64,000 nt of DNA from UBA7672 sp047601145 (GCA_047601145.1 JASGJW010000001.1:1612001-1676000), one strand, 5' to 3'. Positions 1 to 8,607 are shown, numbered from the stretch's first letter. Numbers and translations: made by a program. Notes: a model not told the origin generated them from the letters alone.

Positions 1-751
1 ACCGATAGATGATCTGGTCGGTCTGGCCACGGATGGCCGGGTTCATGACCATGAGCTTGTGGTCGTCAGCTGGCTTGCGGAGGCCTGAGTTATCGCCGTC
101 GAATTTGAAGCCGGCCGCTTCGATTTCGCGGCGGAGGACGACCGGGTCGATGCGGTGGACGGTATTGGGCGCATCGACCGTGTCGGAGTTCGCGACATGG
201 TCGACAACGAGATAGATGCCCCCCGGCTTCAGCGCATCAAAGACCTTCCGGTTCATGTGCGCGGCGAGATCTGCGGGGAACTTGTTCAGGTGCAGGTCGT
301 GGTAGTTCTGCGACGTGAAGATGAGATCGAGTTTTTCGGGGAAGGCAAGATCCTCGAAAGCAGAACGCATCGTCACGATCTGAGCGGGATAGGCTTTCTG
401 CAGGATGTCCAGCGAGTCGCCATAGAGCACGGGCTTGGCCTTCATGAACTCGTCTGGGCTCCACGCGTAGACTTTGCCGGTGTCGCCGACCTTCGCGATG
501 AACAGGCGGGTGAAGTATCCGGCGCCCTGCATGATGTCCGCGACTTTCCAGCCGGGCTGGATCCCTGCGAAGTCGACGATGGCTGCACCCTGACGCTGGT
601 CGTCAAGCGCCACATCCTCGGCGGGCCGCCGTGGATCTGTCATGACCTGCTGAGTGGGGATCGGCGCGGCTCCTGACGAAGCTGTCGTGCATGCGGCGAG
701 GCAGAGCGCCGATGCGGCCAGCATGAGCTTCGTCAGATGCGTTCGCGTCAT
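1..751 (-). CDS. Class I methyltransferase-like lipoprotein (partial, runs off the left edge)
   Basis: The minus strand is open from an ATG at 751 to position 1, so the C-terminus is missing. The start MTRTHLTKLML leads into a lipoprotein signal ending LAAC with Cys at residue 21, so the mature protein should be lipid-anchored outside the cytoplasm. Downstream, a Rossmann-like methyltransferase pattern is visible: a motif I-like stretch MQGAGYFTRLF, then DLIFTSQNYHDLH, then LKPGGIYLVVDH. Secreted proteins with this fold occur in proteobacteria. Their substrate is unknown, and true methyl transfer outside the cytoplasm is doubtful because SAM is cytoplasmic. The reading frame and lipobox are seen directly; the enzymatic role is inferred only from the fold pattern. 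Confidence 0.8.
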   Translation of the reverse strand, partial: MTRTHLTKLMLAASALCLAACTTASSGAAPIPTQQVMTDPRRPAEDVALDDQRQGAAIVDFAGIQPGWKVADIMQGAGYFTRLFIAKVGDTGKVYAWSPDEFMKAKPVLYGDSLDILQKAYPAQIVTMRSAFEDLAFPEKLDLIFTSQNYHDLHLNKFPADLAAHMNRKVFDALKPGGIYLVVDHVANSDTVDAPNTVHRIDPVVLRREIEAAGFKFDGDNSGLRKPADDHKLMVMNPAIRGQTDQIIYR

Positions 752-881
752 TTGCCCTGTCCCGGTGGTCGCTCGGAATTTCAGCGCAGCTTGCGGAAGC
801 GGCCGCGAAGGTCAACGTCTGTGCGACGGTTCAGGCATTCAAAGGCTTGTGCGCTGCGGGCAGGGTGACAAGCCGGGACTT

Positions 882-1889
882 TCAGGCCGCCCTGTACTCG
901 CCCGTGCCATCGAGGGGCACGCCCTTTGGCCAGCCTTTCTCGACGCGGATCTGCGAGACGCCGAGGATTTCGGCGACGCGGCGCATGGACGGCTTTTCGC
1001 CCCTGGCGATGAGTTCGTCGCAGGCGCGGGCGATCTGGAGCGGGGTCAGCGGATCGTCCCAGCGGGCGGGTTCGCCGATGTCGTGGACGCGGCCCATGTG
1101 CTGTTCGCGGAAGGAGGCAACGCGCTTGGCGGCGGCCTTCATGGCGGCGGCGCGCTGTTCTTCCACGGTCTTGGGCTTGCGTTTCCCCTTGGCGCGCAGC
1201 TTGGGCGCCTCCTCGACGGGGGCTGCGGCAGCCTGTTCCGCGACAGCCGGCGCGGCCGGTTCACTGGAGGCGGCAGGTGCGGGTTCGGGCGTTGCGGCCG
1301 GGGTTTCCGGCAGGAGCGACTGGAGCGGCGGGGCCGGCATCAGTACTTCGGCCTGCGCCAGTTCGGCGCGGGCAAATTCGGCGGCGGCAATCTCGGCCGC
1401 TTCCTGACGGCGGGCGGCGCGGTGGGCGGCGTAGTCTTCCGCGTCCATCGCCTTCCGGCCCTCGACGATCCAGGCCATGGCGGGTTTGGCGAAAGCGAAG
1501 ATGTAGAAGACGGCGTCGACGGTGGCGGCGGGCGGCAGCGTTGCGCCGACCGGAGCCCTGGCCTTCACGATCTCCCACCCGAGGTGGACGCCAATATTGG
1601 TGGCGAAGACAAAGCCGAGGCAGGTCGCCAGCGCAGGCACGAACACAGCCCAATCGACAGTCCGTCCGTCAGGCTTGCGGTGCTTGATCGCCTGCAGGGC
1701 GCCGGCGGCCGAACAGTTAACGAGGCCAATGCCGAACGCCATCATGCCGGCGAAGGCGCCGACGCAAAGCCAGCTGATGTCGAGCTGCGGCCAGAACATG
1801 CCGATGACGCCGCCCGTGGCGAGCGTTGCGCCGGACAGGGTGAGCCCCCAGGCGAAGATAGACGACCATGTGTACGCGCGTTCCATCAT
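882..1889 (-). CDS. Membrane protein with Ala-rich linker and a possible C-terminal HTH
   Basis: The protein is about 335 aa from the ATG at 1889. In-frame codons extend upstream to 2027, where a GGCGGG lies before an alternative ATG; neither start has a strong SD. The N-terminal part holds about four hydrophobic segments, for example WSSIFAWGLTLSGATLATGG and VFVPALATCLGFVFATNIGV. A long Ala/Glu/Pro-rich region follows. The last about 60 residues contain RRVAEILGVSQIRVEKGWPK, which reads like a helix-turn-helix. The protein family was not recognised. A membrane domain joined to a soluble DNA-binding-like tail would be unusual; replication or plasmid-type proteins sometimes have similar tails. 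Function is unknown. Confidence 0.65.
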   Translation of the reverse strand: MMERAYTWSSIFAWGLTLSGATLATGGVIGMFWPQLDISWLCVGAFAGMMAFGIGLVNCSAAGALQAIKHRKPDGRTVDWAVFVPALATCLGFVFATNIGVHLGWEIVKARAPVGATLPPAATVDAVFYIFAFAKPAMAWIVEGRKAMDAEDYAAHRAARRQEAAEIAAAEFARAELAQAEVLMPAPPLQSLLPETPAATPEPAPAASSEPAAPAVAEQAAAAPVEEAPKLRAKGKRKPKTVEEQRAAAMKAAAKRVASFREQHMGRVHDIGEPARWDDPLTPLQIARACDELIARGEKPSMRRVAEILGVSQIRVEKGWPKGVPLDGTGEYRAA

Positions 1890-2148
1890 GGTTATCAAAA
1901 TGGCGCCGTCGAGTTCATGAGTCGTGAACACGGATTGCCTGCGAGTGAATCCCTGTGAAGGGCGCACGCGGAATCCACCTCGAATGAAATCAATGCTGTC
2001 GCGGATGCAGTGTTTTCCCATCGGCATTTTCTGCCCGCCGGATCAGACGCGCAGCGCAACGAAGTGGCGCAAACGTCAACGCAGCTGAGCGGTGGGCCGG
2101 GCTTGTTTACGGCCTAGCTTGAAAGACGTCGGGCACAGGGAGTTTCCC

Positions 2149-2505
2149 ATGCGCCAGCTTCTGGCGGTTATCCTGCTCGCGGCTTGCAGCGCCCCAACCC
2201 CCATCGACAGCGCGCATTCCAGCGCGTCGCCGCAGCTGAAGCCCGAGACGATCGGCGGGTGCAATGCCGTGAACCTCAAGATCAACCTGGCAGCCGACGG
2301 GACGATCCGGGTTAACGGCGATCCCTCCAGCATGGAGGGGGTCAAGGTAGCGGCGCTGAAGAAGGATGCGGCCTGCCAGAATGCTGCAGCGATGGTGGTC
2401 TATTCCTATGACACGGAATCGCCGGCCGAGCCCCGCGACGCGATCAAGCTGCTGCTCGAGCAGACCATCGTGAATCTGAGCCTGATCGAGGCCGGCCAAG
2501 GCTGA
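2149..2505 (+). CDS. Small lipoprotein with an ExbD/TolR-like periplasmic domain
   Basis: This is a 118-residue protein starting MRQLLAVILLAAC, with a lipobox and Cys at residue 13, preceded by AGGGAG at good spacing. This supports 2149 rather than an upstream in-frame start at 2092. The mature part contains LAADGTIRVNG followed by alternating strands and helices, resembling the C-terminal periplasmic domain of ExbD/TolR. The N-terminal TM helix of ExbD is absent and replaced by a lipid anchor. No exbB or tolQ gene lies nearby. Assignment to the ExbD fold is inference from pattern. Confidence 0.75.
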   Translation: MRQLLAVILLAACSAPTPIDSAHSSASPQLKPETIGGCNAVNLKINLAADGTIRVNGDPSSMEGVKVAALKKDAACQNAAAMVVYSYDTESPAEPRDAIKLLLEQTIVNLSLIEAGQG

Positions 2506-2575
2506 CCTGATGAGGGCTAGATTGCTGCTGCCTGCTGCGTAGGGTGTGCCCGGACAGAAGCGTGCGGGAGCAGTC

Positions 2576-3370
2576 ATGAAAATCGCGGACAAGGTCGTCA
2601 TCGTCACAGGTGGGGCGAGCGGCATCGGCAAGGCGCTGGCGGAGCGCTTCCACAAGGAGGGCGCGAAGGGCCTGATCGTGGCGGACATGAACGGCGCGGG
2701 GGCCGAGGCGGTCGCGAAATCCGTGGGCGGCATCGCGATCAAGGCTGATGTGACGAAAGAGGCCGACGTCCAGAATGTCGTGCGCACCGCGGAAGAGACG
2801 TTCGGCCGCATCGACCTGTTCTGCTCGAATGCCGGGATCTCGCGCGGCGATCCGGATATCGACAATCCCGGTTCGCCGCCGGATGCGCACTGGGAGCTGG
2901 CCTGGGGCGTCAATGTGATGGCGCATGTCTATGCGGCGCGGGCGGCGTTGCCGGGGATGATTGCGCGCAAGTCAGGCTACTTCCTCAATACGGTTTCGGC
3001 GGCGGGCCTGCTGTCGCAGATCGGGTCGGCGGTCTATTCGACGACGAAGCACGCAGCGATCGGGTTCGGTGAACACCTCGCGATTGCGGCGAAGGAGAAT
3101 GGAATTGGCGTCTCGCTGCTGTGTCCGCAAGCGGTCGACACGCCGATGCTGGGCGGCGCTGCTGGATCGCAGAATGTGGATGGCGTGTTGTCGCCGGCGG
3201 ACGTTGCCGACGCTGTGGTGAAGGGGCTCGACGCTGAAACTTTCCTGATCCTGCCGCATCCGCAGGTGGTCACGTACATGCAGCGCAAGACGGGCGACTA
3301 TGACCGATGGATCCGCGGCATGGTGCGGCTGCGGCGCGGCGTGATCGACGGCGCGAAGGGCGCGCGCTGA
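2576..3370 (+). CDS. SDR family NAD(P)-dependent oxidoreductase
   Basis: The protein is 264 aa, starting MKIADKVVIVTGG after GGGAG. It shows the classical short-chain dehydrogenase layout: the cofactor motif TGGASGIGK near the N-terminus, CSNAGIS for the NAG motif, and the active-site YSTTK with an upstream Ser in the TVSAAG stretch. The length is typical of the family. The substrate cannot be read from the sequence. The gene stands alone on the plus strand, and a hairpin follows its stop. Confidence 0.93.
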   Translation: MKIADKVVIVTGGASGIGKALAERFHKEGAKGLIVADMNGAGAEAVAKSVGGIAIKADVTKEADVQNVVRTAEETFGRIDLFCSNAGISRGDPDIDNPGSPPDAHWELAWGVNVMAHVYAARAALPGMIARKSGYFLNTVSAAGLLSQIGSAVYSTTKHAAIGFGEHLAIAAKENGIGVSLLCPQAVDTPMLGGAAGSQNVDGVLSPADVADAVVKGLDAETFLILPHPQVVTYMQRKTGDYDRWIRGMVRLRRGVIDGAKGAR

Positions 3371-3377
3371 AAAGCAG

Positions 3378-3415
3378 AAGGGCCTCCGTCCCGGGGGAGC
3401 GGGAGAGAGGCCCTT
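3378..3415. terminator. Hairpin between convergent genes
   Basis: A 9-bp inverted repeat, AAGGGCCTC paired with GAGGCCCTT, lies eight bases after the SDR stop and before the converging TonB-like gene. There is no clear T-tract, so factor-independent termination is only likely. Confidence 0.5.
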
Positions 3416-3494
3416 CGAATGCCGGCCGGAACGTGGGGCGTCCTGGCGGTCCGGCACGCCCTGTCTTGCTGGGACAGGGCTTCAACCGATCGCG

Positions 3495-4142
3495 CTAGCG
3501 CGCATTTTCGAGTTTCCACTCGTAGAAGACGTCGTGATCGCAGATCGCCTGCGCGACGCCGTCCGATTTTGCGGGCGAGAAGCGGGCGTTGCGGACCCAT
3601 TTGAGAGCTGCGTTATCGAGCGTTGTGTGGCCACTGCTGGAGCCGAGATTGGCGGAAGTTACGCGGCCTGAGGCGTCGAGGCAGACCTTGATGCCGGTGA
3701 CGCCTTCATTCTGCCTGCGGATGTCGGCGGCGGGATAAGGCGGCGGCGTGCGGGTGATGAGGGCGGGACGGGTGCGGACTGGCGAGGCCGTCCGATCCAT
3801 CCCGCCGCCCACCGTCCCCACCTCGACAAGTCCCCGTTTGTCGCCGGGAAGAGTCTTGATCCTATCGTCGCCGTCATCGGGAACGAAAATGTCCTTCGGG
3901 ATATCCAGCGAAGGGATTGTTGGCCCGTCGACATCGATCGGGAGATCGCGCTTCGGCTGATCAACTGGCGCCAGGTCTTCGGCGATCGGCGTGAAGATCA
4001 TCGGCGGCTCGATGAGCTTCGCGATGTGGCCGATGAAACCGTTGGCGAGGGCGTAGCCCACTGCGGCTGTCATCAGCAGGGCGGCGCCGAGCCCGGCCAT
4101 GCGGGTGGAATTAGGCGCGTGTTCTCTCATGGCTCCGTACAT
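3495..4142 (-). CDS. TonB family energy-transducer-like protein
   Basis: The protein is 215 aa, starting at an ATG preceded by AAGGAGGT. It has one N-terminal TM helix (about residues 17-35) and a Pro/Asp-rich periplasmic linker. The C-terminal TonB domain holds the typical PPYPAADIRRQNEGVTGIKV core and a DASGRVTSANL strand. It would sit in the inner membrane and contact outer-membrane receptors. It lies just downstream of the BlaR1-like gene, which itself ends in a TonB-type domain, so the two may act together. No exbB or exbD is adjacent. Confidence 0.85.
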   Translation of the reverse strand: MYGAMREHAPNSTRMAGLGAALLMTAAVGYALANGFIGHIAKLIEPPMIFTPIAEDLAPVDQPKRDLPIDVDGPTIPSLDIPKDIFVPDDGDDRIKTLPGDKRGLVEVGTVGGGMDRTASPVRTRPALITRTPPPYPAADIRRQNEGVTGIKVCLDASGRVTSANLGSSSGHTTLDNAALKWVRNARFSPAKSDGVAQAICDHDVFYEWKLENAR

Positions 4143-4180
4143 GGAGACCTCCTTTTCAATCGCGTGCAGTCGATTGTCAG

Positions 4181-5416
4181 TTACGGCGTTCCGGCCGCTG
4201 CGGGGGGTGTTGGTCCGAGGCGCCAGCCCATGGTGAGGCTGTAGCCGCAGATGCTGACGGCCTGGCCGTTGCGGGTTGCGGGTTCAAGTCTTGATTGTTC
4301 GAGGCCGGTCACCGTCGCGTTGTCGAGGCTGGCGTAGCCGGAAGACCTGATGAGTTTCACGTCGGCGACCGCGCCAGAGGCTCCGACACAAAGTTCGACC
4401 ACGACATCGCCTTCCTGCTTCGCGGCGGCGGCTTCGGCCGGATAGTCGGGCTGGTGGAAATCAGCGCCGGGGCGCGGATTGCTGGTGGGGGCAGATTGCT
4501 GGTCCTGCTTCAGCGGCTGGAACGGCACGAGGACGTCCGGCGCTTCGCGGAACACGGTGCGTTCGGGTTGCGCGGCCCAGGCGGCGATGCCGGCGCTCGC
4601 GGAAAGAACCAGCACGATGGCAGTGGCGGCGATGCGGCGGCGGCTGGAGACCGGCTGGCGGGCCAGCATGTCGATGCGCTCGGTGAGCGGGTGCTGCGAT
4701 TCAGCGGGCCAGTAGCAGCCCACGGGAAGCGGACGCGAGGCGAGCTGGGTCTTGAGCAACGTCTCGGCATAGGCGCGGCGCACGCCACGCGGACGGCGGT
4801 CGATCACTTCGGCATCGCAGGAGAGTTCCTGGTCGACGCGCATCGTTTTCGCGCCGGCATGGATCATCGGGTTGAACCAGAAGACGCAGCGTGCGAGGGC
4901 GACGAGCGCGTTAACGCGGGCGTCGTTGCGGTCGAGATGGACCTGTTCATGCGTGAGGATCAGCTTGCGCTCGCTGTCGCTGTAGCGGCGGGAGAAATCA
5001 TCCGGCGTGACGATGCGGGGGCGGGAGAAGCCGACGATGGCGGGGCCGGCGAGGCCGACGCTGGCGTCGCGCAGGAAGGCGGCCTGGCGGCGTGCGAGGG
5101 CTACGGCCGTGACGATCATGCCGGTGATCCAGGCCGCCATGAGGATCGGGGCGATTGTCTCTTCCCAGTTGATGCTCTCGGGCGAGGGCGTCGTCAGCGC
5201 GATGATCTCCTCCAGCGACAGGCCGAAAGTGAGCGTCGTGATGGTGCGTGAAGGGATGAAGGTCGCAAGGATAGCGACTGGCACAATCGACCAGAGCAGG
5301 TAGGCGGCGTGCGGGCCAAGCAGGCGTTGGGCGTGACGGCGGACGAGGAGAATGAAGCCCACTGCGACGGCGGCGGCGACATTCATCTCGAGGAGAGCGG
5401 CAAGGACGTCGTTCAT
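4181..5416 (-). CDS. BlaR1/M56-type membrane peptidase with C-terminal TonB-like domain
   Basis: The protein is 411 aa, taken from the ATG at 5416 that overlaps the blaI-like stop (ATGA). In order it has N-terminal TM helices, the zinc-protease motif HEQVH typical of M56 peptidases, a further TM segment (IAATAIVLVLSASAGIAAWA), and a periplasmic region ending in a TonB-type domain (DYPAEAAAAKQEGDVVVELC). The penicillin-binding sensor domain of true BlaR1 is absent. In known BlaI/BlaR1 pairs the peptidase relays an envelope signal that inactivates the repressor. Here the sensor part is replaced by a TonB-like module. The signal is unknown. Confidence 0.87.
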   Translation of the reverse strand: MNDVLAALLEMNVAAAVAVGFILLVRRHAQRLLGPHAAYLLWSIVPVAILATFIPSRTITTLTFGLSLEEIIALTTPSPESINWEETIAPILMAAWITGMIVTAVALARRQAAFLRDASVGLAGPAIVGFSRPRIVTPDDFSRRYSDSERKLILTHEQVHLDRNDARVNALVALARCVFWFNPMIHAGAKTMRVDQELSCDAEVIDRRPRGVRRAYAETLLKTQLASRPLPVGCYWPAESQHPLTERIDMLARQPVSSRRRIAATAIVLVLSASAGIAAWAAQPERTVFREAPDVLVPFQPLKQDQQSAPTSNPRPGADFHQPDYPAEAAAAKQEGDVVVELCVGASGAVADVKLIRSSGYASLDNATVTGLEQSRLEPATRNGQAVSICGYSLTMGWRLGPTPPAAAGTP

Positions 5417-5787
5417 TTCTTGTCCTCTTCGATCTTCGCGATCAGGGCCTTCAATTGCTTGAGGTCCTTGGACGAGAGCTGACGGTGCTCGGCAAAGTGG
5501 GCGACAAGTGGGGCGACTTCGCCCTTGAAGAGGCGGTCGAGCAGTCCCTGGCTTTCGGACTGGACGTATTGGGCGCGGGCGACGAGCGGGCGGTAGCAAT
5601 AGCTATCGCCCTCCTTGGCGCCGGAGATTGCTTTCTTCTTCAGGAGGCGGGTGACCAGCGTCTTCACCGTGGCCGGCGCCCAGCCATTATCCGCGCCCAC
5701 GGCAGCGTAGATCTGCTCGGCCGTGAGCGGCGTCTTGCGCCACAGCGCTTCCATGATGCGGCTTTCGGCGTCGGAGATCTGCTGCAT
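5413..5787 (-). CDS. BlaI/MecI/CopY family repressor
   Basis: The protein is 124 aa, starting MQQISDAESRIMEALW, with AGGTGT upstream. It has the winged-helix pattern of BlaI-type repressors (TAEQIYAAVG, ATVKTLVTRLLKKKAI) and a C-terminal dimerisation helix. Four-base overlap with the BlaR1-like gene indicates translational coupling and one operon. It probably represses its own operon through the palindrome just upstream. Confidence 0.93.
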   Translation of the reverse strand: MQQISDAESRIMEALWRKTPLTAEQIYAAVGADNGWAPATVKTLVTRLLKKKAISGAKEGDSYCYRPLVARAQYVQSESQGLLDRLFKGEVAPLVAHFAEHRQLSSKDLKQLKALIAKIEEDKK

Positions 5788-5809
5788 GGTACACCTGTAA
5801 TCTCGCTTC

Positions 5810-5837
5810 AAGTTACGCGCGTAATCCGATGTGTCAA
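5810..5837 (-). promoter_or_regulatory. Promoter and palindromic operator of the blaI-like operon
   Basis: On the minus strand TTGACA (5837-5832) and TAACTT (5815-5810) are 16 bases apart, a good -35/-10 match. The spacer carries the perfect palindrome TTACGCGCGTAA (5813-5824). Its position over the promoter fits a BlaI-type operator. This is inference from motif and position. Confidence 0.6.
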
Positions 5838-6124
5838 TCACGAGACTGCGAGGTTTCCAGCGAATTGGTGCGGTGCAGGATTGGCGTTTGCGGAAGGAGC
5901 AGCAGGCGGCCCGGCACGCTTGACCTTACCTTCCAAGATCGTCATATGCCCGCCTTCTCCGATTGCCGGGGAGTGATGGATGCCATTCGAGATTGCTTTC
6001 GCTTCGTGAGCCGTGGCTGAGCCCAGCTAAGATAGTTGGGCTGAGATTGCCGCCGCTCGCGCTGGACGACCCGCCGCCAACACGGCCGTGGGCCAGCATC
6101 CGTTCAGATCAGGCGACAATTCAA

Positions 6125-6382
6125 GTGAACATCTCGAAGTACGAGCAGCGAACGCTGCACGCGCTCGCGCAGGGCGGGCGTATCGATCACCACAAGGACG
6201 ACCGTGGCGACATCTTCGCCGTGGACTGCATTACCCGTGATGGGTGGAAACTTGCCGACTGTACGCTCGCCGTGTTCCGCAAGCTGAAGAAGCGCGGCTT
6301 CATCCGCAGCCGGGAGGGCGGGCCTTATCGTGTGACACGTGAGGGCCTCTTCGCCGTGCGGGCGCAGCTGGACAACAGGTGA
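6125..6382 (+). CDS. YjhX-family (UPF0386) small protein, putative toxin
   Basis: The protein is 85 aa from a GTG at 6125: the frame reads NISKYEQRTLHALAQGG directly after the start, the family N-terminus. Middle and end motifs DCTLAVFRKLKKRGFI and AVRAQLDNR also match the family. The E. coli member YjhX is described as the toxin of a toxin-antitoxin pair with YjhQ, an acetyltransferase. No yjhQ-like gene is adjacent here, so a toxin role is uncertain. The fold should be winged-helix-like. An upstream extension to 5963 exists in frame but has no homology-like content. Confidence 0.85.
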   Translation: MNISKYEQRTLHALAQGGRIDHHKDDRGDIFAVDCITRDGWKLADCTLAVFRKLKKRGFIRSREGGPYRVTREGLFAVRAQLDNR

Positions 6383-6535
6383 GCAGGCGATGAGCAGGCA
6401 GGGACGGGAGCGGCGCATTCGCATTCATGCGGGAACACGCTCCCGTCTTTTCCGTTCACAAGCGTGCAACACATCTTGCGTATCGCCGCGGGTGCTGTGA
6501 GACAGCGCGCTCGCAATTTTCAGGAATTCCCCATC

Positions 6536-6991
6536 ATGGCGTCAGCCAAGACCACGCCCGGCAAGTTCGATCTCGTCGTCAAGAAGGCGGCAGCGGGACG
6601 CGGGCTGTTCTCGATGTCGAAAATCAGGAAGGGCGCGTGCGTCATCGAGTACACGGGCCGGCCGCTGGAAGAGCGCGAGAAATATACCAGCCGGTCGAAA
6701 TACCTGTTCGACCTCGATAATGGCGTGACGATCGATGGTGCGGTGAAGACGAACCTTGCCCGCTACATAAATCATTCCTGCGACCCGAACTGCGAGATCG
6801 ACATCATCAAGGGGCGGGTATTCGTCTACGCGCTCCGTCCGATCATTCCGGGCGAGGAACTGAACTACGACTACGGCGAAGATTATTTCAGCGCCTATAT
6901 CGGCGCGAAATGCCGGTGCACGCAGTGCGTGGCGGAACGAGAAGCTGCGCTTGCCGAGGAAGAAGAGCTGGTATTGCAGGCCGCTGGCTAG
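6536..6991 (+). CDS. Bacterial SET-domain lysine methyltransferase-like protein
   Basis: The protein is 151 aa from the ATG at 6536 (AGGAAT upstream). It has the full SET core: GRGLF at residues 21-25, INHSCDPNC around 78-86, GEELNYDY at 106-113, and a post-SET type Cys cluster CRCTQC. These residues bind SAM and the target lysine in eukaryotic histone methyltransferases. Bacterial SET proteins occur sporadically, mostly in pathogens and some environmental bacteria. The substrate here is unknown; a basic DNA-binding protein is possible. It meets the next gene tail-to-tail at CTAG. Confidence 0.92.
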   Translation: MASAKTTPGKFDLVVKKAAAGRGLFSMSKIRKGACVIEYTGRPLEEREKYTSRSKYLFDLDNGVTIDGAVKTNLARYINHSCDPNCEIDIIKGRVFVYALRPIIPGEELNYDYGEDYFSAYIGAKCRCTQCVAEREAALAEEEELVLQAAG

Positions 6992-8049
6992 ATGCCGCCG
7001 CCGGATATCGAGAACTTGCGGCGCGTGCCCAGGAGTTTCTGAGCTTCGCCGATGGCCTGGGCGGCGCTTTCAGCGAGCTTGAGACGCGGTTCGGCGCGCA
7101 GGGCTTCGAGCGCTTCGGTGAGATGGGCGATGCCTTCGCGCAGCATGACCGGGTCGAAGCGCTTCTCGGCCTTGAGGCGGAGGGCGCGGCCCAGCGTGAT
7201 GTTGGCGGCAATCCAGCGGTCCGGCGCTACCGAGCGGTTGATCTCGGAGAGCGTGGAGCGGGCGATATCGACCGAGCGGTCGATCCAGCTGTCGTCGCCC
7301 GCGAAGGCAAGCTGGAGGGCGCCGGCGGAAGCGTCGTCGACCATTTCGGCGAGCAGGGCCTGATCGGCTTTCGGCTTCTGGTCGAGGATCGAGATCAGGC
7401 TCTCGACGACGGGCTGCAGGCGTTCGGCGCGGAAATCCTGCGGGCGGCCAAGGGCGGGACGGAACTGTTTCGCGGCGGCGTAGGCCATGGCGCGGACGAG
7501 CCCCTGGGTCCAATCTGCCTTGTCTTTCGGCATGACGAAAGTGACGGGCTGGCGCGGCGGCTCGAACGTGTTGGACGGGCGGGCGAGAATGCGGGCGACG
7601 CCCTTCGAGCCGCGCGGGTCTTCGGCCCAGAGAATGAGGTCGGCGTCGGTGCGGTCCATCAACTGTTGGGCGCGGACATCGCCCTCGAGGCTGCCGGGAT
7701 AGGCGATGACGCGGAACGGGCCGCCGAACATGTAGTCCTTGAGATGGCTGTCGACCGACTTGCGCAGGAAGGCGGCTATGGGCGCACGGCGTCCGCCGCC
7801 GCCACGCACGACGAGGATGCGCGCGCCGACCTCGTTGTCGCGTTTGACCGCGCTGGCAAGCGCGGTGCGGCGGATCGAGAGCGCGAGGCGCACGAGCATG
7901 GCGAGCAGGAACACGGCGACGCCGAGGGCTGCCCCGATCGCGAGCAGGAGGCCGATGCCGGCCAGCTGCGGCGAGCCGACGAGGGGCGATTCAATCGCAG
8001 CCCAGCCGTCCCGCAGCGCTTTGAGAATGCCTGAAAGGAAGTCCATCAA
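6988..8049 (-). CDS. Membrane-anchored hypothetical protein
   Basis: The protein is 353 aa with one or two TM segments near the N-terminus (LAGIGLLLAIGAALGVAVFLLAMLV). A cytoplasmic region (about residues 75-190) contains RILVVRGGGG and ADLILWAEDP, reminiscent of a Rossmann or TIR-adjacent nucleotide fold. The C-terminal half is helical and probably TPR-like (RWIAANITLGRALRLKAEKR). I do not recognise a named family. Proteins with an N-terminal helix followed by a tetratricopeptide-like tail are common in this class. Confidence 0.8.
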   Translation of the reverse strand: MMDFLSGILKALRDGWAAIESPLVGSPQLAGIGLLLAIGAALGVAVFLLAMLVRLALSIRRTALASAVKRDNEVGARILVVRGGGGRRAPIAAFLRKSVDSHLKDYMFGGPFRVIAYPGSLEGDVRAQQLMDRTDADLILWAEDPRGSKGVARILARPSNTFEPPRQPVTFVMPKDKADWTQGLVRAMAYAAAKQFRPALGRPQDFRAERLQPVVESLISILDQKPKADQALLAEMVDDASAGALQLAFAGDDSWIDRSVDIARSTLSEINRSVAPDRWIAANITLGRALRLKAEKRFDPVMLREGIAHLTEALEALRAEPRLKLAESAAQAIGEAQKLLGTRRKFSISGGGI

Positions 8050-8216
8050 ACGGTCCTGCCGCGTACGATTGTGCGGCTATGCAGCAATTCTTCTACGGGC
8101 GCTGCAATTCCTGCGCAACGGTTGCAGGCGCCGCGGGCTGAGGCGGTCTTGGTTAAACTGGCCGTCATGCAGGTTTAAGGGCGGGCCTGCCGGAAAATCC
8201 AAGCACGGCAGGGGTA

Positions 8217-8293
8217 TGGCGATCCCGGCAGGATTCGAACCTGCGACCTCCGGTTTAGGAAACCGATGCTCTATCCAGCTGAGCTACGGGATC
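8217..8293 (-). tRNA. tRNA-Arg (anticodon CCT)
   Basis: The cloverleaf is complete: acceptor GATCCCG/CGGGATC, D-arm GCTCAGCTGGATAGAGC, anticodon loop TTCCTAA giving CCT, and T-arm with GGTTCGAATCC. G73 and CCA are encoded. The length is 77 nt and the variable region is short, as expected for Arg. Confidence 0.95.
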
Positions 8294-8607
8294 GGCGCGG
8301 GACTTATGCCCGCAAACCGGGCGGATCGCCAGCGTGGTTGGCGGGGGTGAGTCGCGGCCCTGAGGTCGGTTCCGGAGGGGTGTCGTCGGGGCGGTGGAAT
8401 CCTGAAAAGACCCAGGCCAGATGGTCGGGGCGGGCGGTGCTGCCCGGCGAGCTGGCGGCGTGTTCGCCGGAAGGCGGCCTGTCCGAGGGCCAGCAGGGGC
8501 GTGTGGCGCGCGTGAGCGGACGGATCGATATGCGCGCTGTTGCATCGGCCGGGGCGAACCAAAGAACCGCGTGACGCACCGGGCGCAGGTCGAGGCGGCC
8601 CGAGGGC
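8294..8607. other. Spacer inside the tRNA cluster
   Basis: The 314 bases between the Arg and Gln tRNAs hold no convincing gene. Open frames here are GC-driven and lack a start with a ribosome site. No further tRNA arms were found. Confidence 0.5.

Noticed and set aside
654..1958. 434-aa plus-strand frame over the membrane/HTH gene
   Set aside because: It is a GC-driven shadow. Its sequence is Gly/Arg-rich without domain content, and the minus-strand frame has clear TM helices.
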